Shown here: in pieces, positions 59,943 through 64,000 of the stretch
Layout: every line of letters starts with the position of its first letter
Position numbering within the stretch: position 1 is the first letter of the stretch
Assembly (NCBI GenBank): GCA_026003895.1
Contig: BPIC01000006.1
Location: forward strand, 62,001 to 126,000
Source of the DNA: Dehalococcoidia bacterium
GTDB taxonomy: Bacteria; Chloroflexota; Dehalococcoidia; SpSt-223
DNA: 64,000 bases
Reading direction: 5' to 3'
Program-made: the position numbers and the translations under genes
Notes under the pieces: model-generated
What the model was told of the DNA's origin: nothing
What the model saw: the letters and a program-made list of their open reading frames with translations, nothing else
The model's database searches: none

Positions 59943-60696
59943 CTAATCATCGAGAGAGATCAGCCCCTTCTTGAGGGCGTATTTCAGGAGTTCAATCCGG
60001 CCGCGCAGGTGGAGCTTTTCCATGATGTGCGCTTTATGCGCTTCCACCGTCTTGACGGAGAGGTACAGCATTCCCGCAATCTCTTGATTGCTGTAGCCCT
60101 CCGCGATCAGCTGGAGCACTTCGCGCTCCCGCGCCGAAAGCGGGTCCTCATAGTTCTTGCGCTGGCCGGTCCGAGCAAGGTGCAAATAGTCCCAGACCAT
60201 CGTCTGGGAAAGGGAAGGTGAGAGATAGGTGTTGCCGCGGTGGATCTCTGCGATCGCCCGGACAAGCTCGGCAGCATCGGCGTCCTTCAAGATGCAACCG
60301 GCCGCGCCGGCAGCAAGCAACTGATAGAGGATGTCCGTTTGGGAGTCGCTGAGCAGGGCAAGCACCTTTGCGCCGCATTTGCGCTGCTTGATCTGGCGGG
60401 TCGCCTCGAGGCCGTTCAACAGAGGCATCGAGACGTCCATGATGACGATATCGGGGTCGAGCTTTTCGACGATCTGGATCGCTGCGCGGCCATCCGCGGC
60501 TTCGCCGACGACCTCGAAATCGCCGAGCACCTCGAGCATGGTGCGCACCCCCCTGCCGGAAGAGGGTGTGGTCGTCAGCGAGGACAACGCGAATTCGACC
60601 GAACGCCGGCCGCGCCGCGGACCGCAACGGGGCAAGCCAAGGGAGCTCGGCCAAGGCGTCGCGCGGACGCTCGTTCAACACCAGTCCACCAGCCAT
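59943..60696 (-). CDS. NarL/FixJ-type response regulator, frameshifted
   Basis: About 250 residues when repaired. The start at 60696 has GGAGGAG five bases upstream. After about 30 residues the receiver domain begins (IRVVLADDHTLFRQG). It continues in the next frame with VRTMLEVLGDFEVVGEA and the phospho-acceptor Asp in IVIMDVSMPLLNGLEA. The C-terminal LuxR helix-turn-helix is intact (LSAREREVLQLIAEGYSNQE, LYLSVKTVEAHKAHIMEKL). The shift is at C6 60548-60553. No histidine kinase is adjacent. Position at the head of the flagellar operon suggests control of motility. Confidence 0.8.
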
Positions 60697-61081
60697 CGGG
60701 CTCCTCCGAATCTGCAGGGATGAGGTAGAGGCAGTGTAGGCAGCCGACTTCGGCAGAAAGCAGTGCCGATCGTCGCAGATTCGCTCCCGGCGGCCGTCCC
60801 GAACTTCGCGGACCGAAGTCCCGGGAATGCCGTAGGACCGTCCCTTCGCCGCAAAGCCGATCCGGTGTTCCACCCGGCGCAAGCCACGCTTCGTCAGCGC
60901 TCAGCAACCGGCTCGCGATGAGCGCTCGAGGCAAAATCGTCGTCCTGGGATTGGGACGAATGGACCGGGACGGTCGGGGCGCCGACATTGGGGAAGAGCG
61001 CCCCACAGGTCAGGGTTCTCCTGATACGAGCCGATTGCCGTCGGCGCTAGCGTTGGCTCGACCAACTCGGCGGAGCGCTCT
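60697..61081. other. Divergent region between the two flagellar operons
   Basis: 385 bases with no supported gene on either strand; in particular no flgB remnant, though flgB normally precedes flgC. A minus-strand TACACT near 60735 may be the -10 for the regulator gene. No clear sigma-28 or sigma-54 element was found. Confidence 0.4.
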
Positions 61082-61525
61082 ATGACCTTTCTCCACGCCC
61101 TGCGAGCCAGCGCAACCGGTCTCACCGCCCAGCGGGTGCGGATGGATGTTATCGCCAACAACGTTGCGAACGCCGAGACGACGCGCACTGCCGACGGCGG
61201 CCCCTACAAACGCGAGCAGGTGCGGTTCCTGCCGCGCGGTGCCAGTCCCTTCGGCGTCATGCTCGACCGGTTGCGCGGGGCGAGTGGCCCAGCGTACGAC
61301 GGCGTCGAGGTGACCGAGGTGTCGACCGATGATTCGCCACCGCGCCTCGTCTACGACCCGACTCACCCGGACGCCAACGAGGCGGGCTACGTCGCCTACC
61401 CAAACGTCAACCCGGTCACGGAAATGATCGACATGATGGCGGCGACCCGAGCCTATCAAGCGAACGTGACCGTGTTGAATGCTGCCAAGCAGATGGCGCT
61501 CAAAGCGCTCGAGATCGGCAAGTAA
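61082..61525 (+). CDS. flgC: Flagellar basal-body rod protein FlgC
   Basis: 147 residues. N-terminal rod motif (ALRASATGLTAQRVRMDVIA then NNVANAETTRTADGGPYKRE), the family's VYDPTHPDANEAGYVAYPNV, and the C-terminal helix MIDMMAATRAYQANVTVLNA ending KALEIGK. It forms part of the proximal rod. It starts the plus-strand flagellar operon; flgB, normally first, is absent from this window. Confidence 0.94.
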   Translation: MTFLHALRASATGLTAQRVRMDVIANNVANAETTRTADGGPYKREQVRFLPRGASPFGVMLDRLRGASGPAYDGVEVTEVSTDDSPPRLVYDPTHPDANEAGYVAYPNVNPVTEMIDMMAATRAYQANVTVLNAAKQMALKALEIGK

Positions 61526-61548
61526 CTCGGCAAGGAACGAGGTGAGCG

Positions 61549-61854
61549 ATGACAGAACTCGGCGCGATCGGAGGGATCAGACCGGGAATCGCGACGCCCG
61601 GGCTCAGCTCCTCCCAGCCTAGCTCGGCGAACGCCGATCTGTTCGGTCGGATGTTGACCGACGCGATCGGCACGCTCGCCGAACTGCAAGCAACCGCCGA
61701 TGCCAAAGCGCAGGCGCTCGCCGCAGGGCAGGACGTCGACCTCCACGATGTGATGATCGCCCAAGAGCAGAGCAGCCTCGCCTTCCAATTTGGACTGCAA
61801 GTGCGGAACAAAATCGTCGAGGCGTATCAAGACGTGATGCGGATGGCGATATGA
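61549..61854 (+). CDS. fliE: Flagellar hook-basal body complex protein FliE
   Basis: 101 residues: FGRMLTDAIGTLAELQATAD, GQDVDLHDVMIAQEQSSLAF, QVRNKIVEAYQDVMRMAI. This is the FliE helical pattern ending in the conserved Y-Q-[DE]-[IV]-M-x-M. It joins the MS ring to the rod. GAGGTGAGCG precedes the ATG. Its stop overlaps the fliK ATG. Confidence 0.92.
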   Translation: MTELGAIGGIRPGIATPGLSSSQPSSANADLFGRMLTDAIGTLAELQATADAKAQALAAGQDVDLHDVMIAQEQSSLAFQFGLQVRNKIVEAYQDVMRMAI

Positions 61855-62903
61855 TCGTCGCGCCGATCAGTCCCGCTGAGTTCCTACCAACGTCAGTGAC
61901 ATCTGATCGGCCGGCCAGTGATCCGGGCGAGTTTGCGGCAGCGCTCGCCGCAGCCGGTCAGCCCGAACCTTTCACGGGGGCCGAGGCTGGCTCGGTACCC
62001 AGCGAGGAGGCGCCGAAGGAGCCGGGCGAAGAGGCCCCTGCGCCAGACTTGAGCGAGGCGCTTGCGCTCCTGTTGCTCGCGCTGCCACCGGTCGACGGAT
62101 TGGCACCGTCGAGCGGCGCAGTGACGTCACCTGCCCCGGCCGCTCCGACCGCCGGGCCGCCGGCTCCGCCTCCCTTCCCGCCGATCGCTGGTCCGTCCTT
62201 CCAACCGCTCGTGACCCCACCGCCCGCCGCGCCGCCGACCGCCGGGGAGCTGGCCGCGCTGGTGCAGGCCGTCGTCGGGGGCGATCTCGTCGGACCGGCG
62301 ACGCTAACCATCGAACCCGCTGCACCGCCGGGTGCGCTTGGCCCGGCAGCCGAACTCACGATTGCCACCGTTTCCGACAATCCGAGCGAGCGGGCTGTGC
62401 CGCCAGCCGAACAACCGCTTCCGCCCGTGGCGCCCGCCACAGCCGCGGTCGCGCAAGAGTCTGTCCCGCCGGCTCCCGAACCCCAGACGCGGCAGCTTGT
62501 GGAACAGCTTGTGCCTCGGCTCGCGCCCCGCCTCGACCAAGGCGGTGAGCTCCGGATCACGCTCCAGCCCGAATCGCTTGGGACCATCGACGTGGCGCTC
62601 CGGGTCGGTCCGGACGGCATTCACGTCCACCTCGCGGCGGACGACACGGCGCGCGACCTGTTGCAGGCCGGCCTGGCTGAGCTCCGTGGTGCGCTTCGAT
62701 CGAGCGATGGCCGGGAACTCGCCATCGAGGTCGCCGGGCGACTGGGAAGTGGCTTCGACGCCAACACCCCCTTTGGCCGGGGCACCGGCTGGCACACGCC
62801 CACTCCGACCCTGCGCCGGGCACCCACTGGCCAGCCTGCGGAGACACTGTCACCCATGACGGTGATGACCACCGCCTCCGGGCGGATTGACTACCGGATT
62901 TAG
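61851..62903 (+). CDS. fliK: Flagellar hook-length control protein FliK
   Basis: 350 residues. A long Pro/Ala-rich N-terminal ruler region (about 1-220; for example PAPAAPTAGPPAPPPFPP) is followed by the C-terminal switch domain: GELRITLQPESLGTIDVALR, DTARDLLQAGLAELRGAL. The L-x-P-E-x-L-G motif is diagnostic. It measures hook length and switches export specificity at FlhB. It overlaps fliE by 4 bases. Confidence 0.88.
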   Translation: MIVAPISPAEFLPTSVTSDRPASDPGEFAAALAAAGQPEPFTGAEAGSVPSEEAPKEPGEEAPAPDLSEALALLLLALPPVDGLAPSSGAVTSPAPAAPTAGPPAPPPFPPIAGPSFQPLVTPPPAAPPTAGELAALVQAVVGGDLVGPATLTIEPAAPPGALGPAAELTIATVSDNPSERAVPPAEQPLPPVAPATAAVAQESVPPAPEPQTRQLVEQLVPRLAPRLDQGGELRITLQPESLGTIDVALRVGPDGIHVHLAADDTARDLLQAGLAELRGALRSSDGRELAIEVAGRLGSGFDANTPFGRGTGWHTPTPTLRRAPTGQPAETLSPMTVMTTASGRIDYRI

Positions 62904-62906
62904 CCG

Positions 62907-63323
62907 ATGACCACGCCGATTAGCTCCACCTCGCCGAAGACGAGCGCTCCGCCACCGGCAGCCTCGACAACGCGCTCGCTCGCCAAGCAAACCGACTTTC
63001 TGAAGTTGATTGCTGCCCAGCTTCAGTTCCAAAACCCACTGGAGCCGACCAAAGATACCGAGTTCATCGCGCAGATGGCGCAATTCGAGGCACTTCAAAA
63101 GATGGAGCAGGTCGCCTCGGCGATGACGAGCCTCTTGTCGCTCTCACAACTGAGCCAGACGAGCGCTTTACTCGGAAAGCAGGTAAGCGCCACGGTCGAC
63201 GGAAAGACGGTAACCGGCGTCGTCAGCAGGGTCACCCTTTCGGGCGGCGAGCCGGCAGTCTACGTTGGCGCCCAGCGAATCACACTCGGTGAGATCACCG
63301 AGATCACTTCCGAAAGGAGCTAG
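62907..63323 (+). CDS. flgD: Flagellar hook assembly (capping) protein FlgD
   Basis: 138 residues. TDFLKLIAAQLQFQNPLEPT and EFIAQMAQFEALQKMEQVAS are the conserved FlgD N-terminal core. SALLGKQVSATVDGKTVTGV and AQRITLGEITEI follow. It lacks the FlgD-Ig and Fn3-like domains of the longer enterobacterial form, as in many Gram-positive-type FlgD. It starts 3 bases after fliK. Confidence 0.92.
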   Translation: MTTPISSTSPKTSAPPPAASTTRSLAKQTDFLKLIAAQLQFQNPLEPTKDTEFIAQMAQFEALQKMEQVASAMTSLLSLSQLSQTSALLGKQVSATVDGKTVTGVVSRVTLSGGEPAVYVGAQRITLGEITEITSERS

Positions 63324-63325
63324 CC

Positions 63326-64000
63326 ATGCTTCGGTCTCTCTTCTCGGCGGTCTCGTCGCTCCGCAACCATCAATCGGCGCTCGATGTCATTGCGCACAAC
63401 CTCGCAAACGTCAATACCGTTGGCTTCAAGTCGGGCCGGGCCAACTTCCAAGAGACGCTTTCGCAGACGATCTCCGGTCCGCGCGCCCCCGCGCCCGCGG
63501 CGGGTGGAGGAGCCGCTCAAGGGCTGGGCGGAGTCAATCCGTCACAGATCGGGCTTGGGATGCGCCTCGCGAGCATTGACACGCTTCAGATCCAAGGCAG
63601 CTTCCAAAACACCGGACGAACGACCGATTTGGCGATTCAAGGGAACGGTATGTTCGTCCTGTCCGACCAAACTCCGGTCCCCGGCGGCGGCGGCGCTCCC
63701 TCGGCCCGGATCACTTATACCCGTGACGGCTCGTTCGATGTCGACGCCACCGGTCGGCTGGTCAACCCCTCGAACGGCATGGTCGTGCAGGGGTATGCCA
63801 TCCCCGCCGGGCAGCAGACAGCAAATCCCGCGCCGGGAACGCCGCTCGTGCCAATCGTCATCCCGCCGGGAACCTACTCGAGCTTCGCCATCTCACCGAA
63901 CGGCGTCGTCACCGGCTACTCGGCGAACGGCACTGCTACGCCCATTGCCCAGATTGCAATCGCGAACTTCCCAAATCCCTCGGGACTGCAAAGGGTCGGC
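63326..64000 (+). CDS. flgE: Flagellar hook protein FlgE (or FlgF/G-like), C-terminus beyond window
   Basis: 225 codons to the right edge. The N-terminus (LFSAVSSLRNHQSALDVIAH then NLANVNTVGFKSGRANFQET) and LAIQGNGMFVLSD, followed by YTRDGSFDVDATGRLVNPSN, are the shared hook/rod protein signature. Position after flgD and the LSQTISGPRAP segment point to the hook protein FlgE. GAAAGGAG precedes the ATG. The assignment versus FlgG is not certain because the C-terminus is missing. Confidence 0.88.
   Translation, partial: MLRSLFSAVSSLRNHQSALDVIAHNLANVNTVGFKSGRANFQETLSQTISGPRAPAPAAGGGAAQGLGGVNPSQIGLGMRLASIDTLQIQGSFQNTGRTTDLAIQGNGMFVLSDQTPVPGGGGAPSARITYTRDGSFDVDATGRLVNPSNGMVVQGYAIPAGQQTANPAPGTPLVPIVIPPGTYSSFAISPNGVVTGYSANGTATPIAQIAIANFPNPSGLQRVG

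Noticed and set aside
60697..61081. Degenerate flgB upstream of flgC
   Set aside because: All three plus frames were read for the rod-protein N-terminal motif (D-N-x-A-N) and nothing similar was found.

Overview
The window is a high-GC chromosomal segment from a flagellated bacterium, most likely a member of the Chloroflexota. This placement is inferred from several traits: large DUF2723/PMT-type membrane proteins with repeated C-terminal beta-sandwich modules, a secreted beta-propeller protein with Pro/Thr linkers, a Gram-positive-type SOS box, and a HisZ-based histidine operon. No rRNA, tRNA, CRISPR array, insertion sequence or prophage was seen. Genes are packed tightly, often with ATGA or GTGA start/stop overlaps.

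Layout. 1-10.8 kb (minus): a surface-glycan operon with a lipoprotein, three GT2 and one GT4 glycosyltransferases, and GT-C/DUF2723 membrane proteins. The last of these runs off the left edge. 10.9-12.3 kb (minus): an AzgA-type purine permease. 12.5-18.0 kb (plus): hisZ-hisG-hisD-hisC-hisB, in which every gene except hisC carries apparent single-base indels. 18.3-24.2 kb: an orphan ABC solute-binding lipoprotein, a small membrane protein, an SOS-box-controlled catalytically dead Y-family polymerase (ImuB-like) with a DUF6504-like partner, a two-domain VOC protein, and a CmtR-like metal sensor with a CDF-like exporter. 24.5-34.7 kb: metabolic singletons (DUF2848, a PPOX-fold protein, a cupredoxin lipoprotein, an amidohydrolase, DAHP synthase with an aromatic leader-peptide attenuator, a nitrilase-like protein, 2-oxoglutarate dehydrogenase E1). 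34.9-41.3 kb (plus): the propeller protein, then three tandem paralogous methyltransferases. 41.3-50.6 kb: N-acyl-D-amino-acid deacylase, threonine dehydratase, TrkA-type K+ regulators with a universal stress protein, DUF1015, rnhB-yraN, and an E1 alpha/beta pair that has lost the thiamine-site residues. 50.7-55.8 kb (minus): a second DUF2723 protein and a membrane protein ending in an ILEI-like domain. 55.9-57.0 kb: a primary-type sigma factor. 57.2-64.0 kb: a divergent flagellar locus, with regulator-flbD-motA-motB-fliL-fliN on minus and flgC-fliE-fliK-flgD-flgE on plus; flgE runs off the right edge.

The most notable items are as follows. (1) An aromatic leader peptide with a terminator hairpin lies upstream of DAHP synthase. 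(2) Frameshifts are concentrated in the his operon. (3) Three tandem methyltransferases share an N-terminal domain I cannot name, and at least two have their own promoter. (4) An E1-like pair has a degenerate active site. (5) Homologues of eukaryotic O-mannosylation proteins (TMEM260-like DUF2723 and a POMGnT1-like ILEI domain) are adjacent. (6) The ImuB-like protein is under a near-perfect LexA palindrome. Single-base homopolymer frameshifts also occur in a GT2, azgA, the VOC gene, fliN and the NarL-type regulator, so sequence error should be checked before any of these genes is called a pseudogene.
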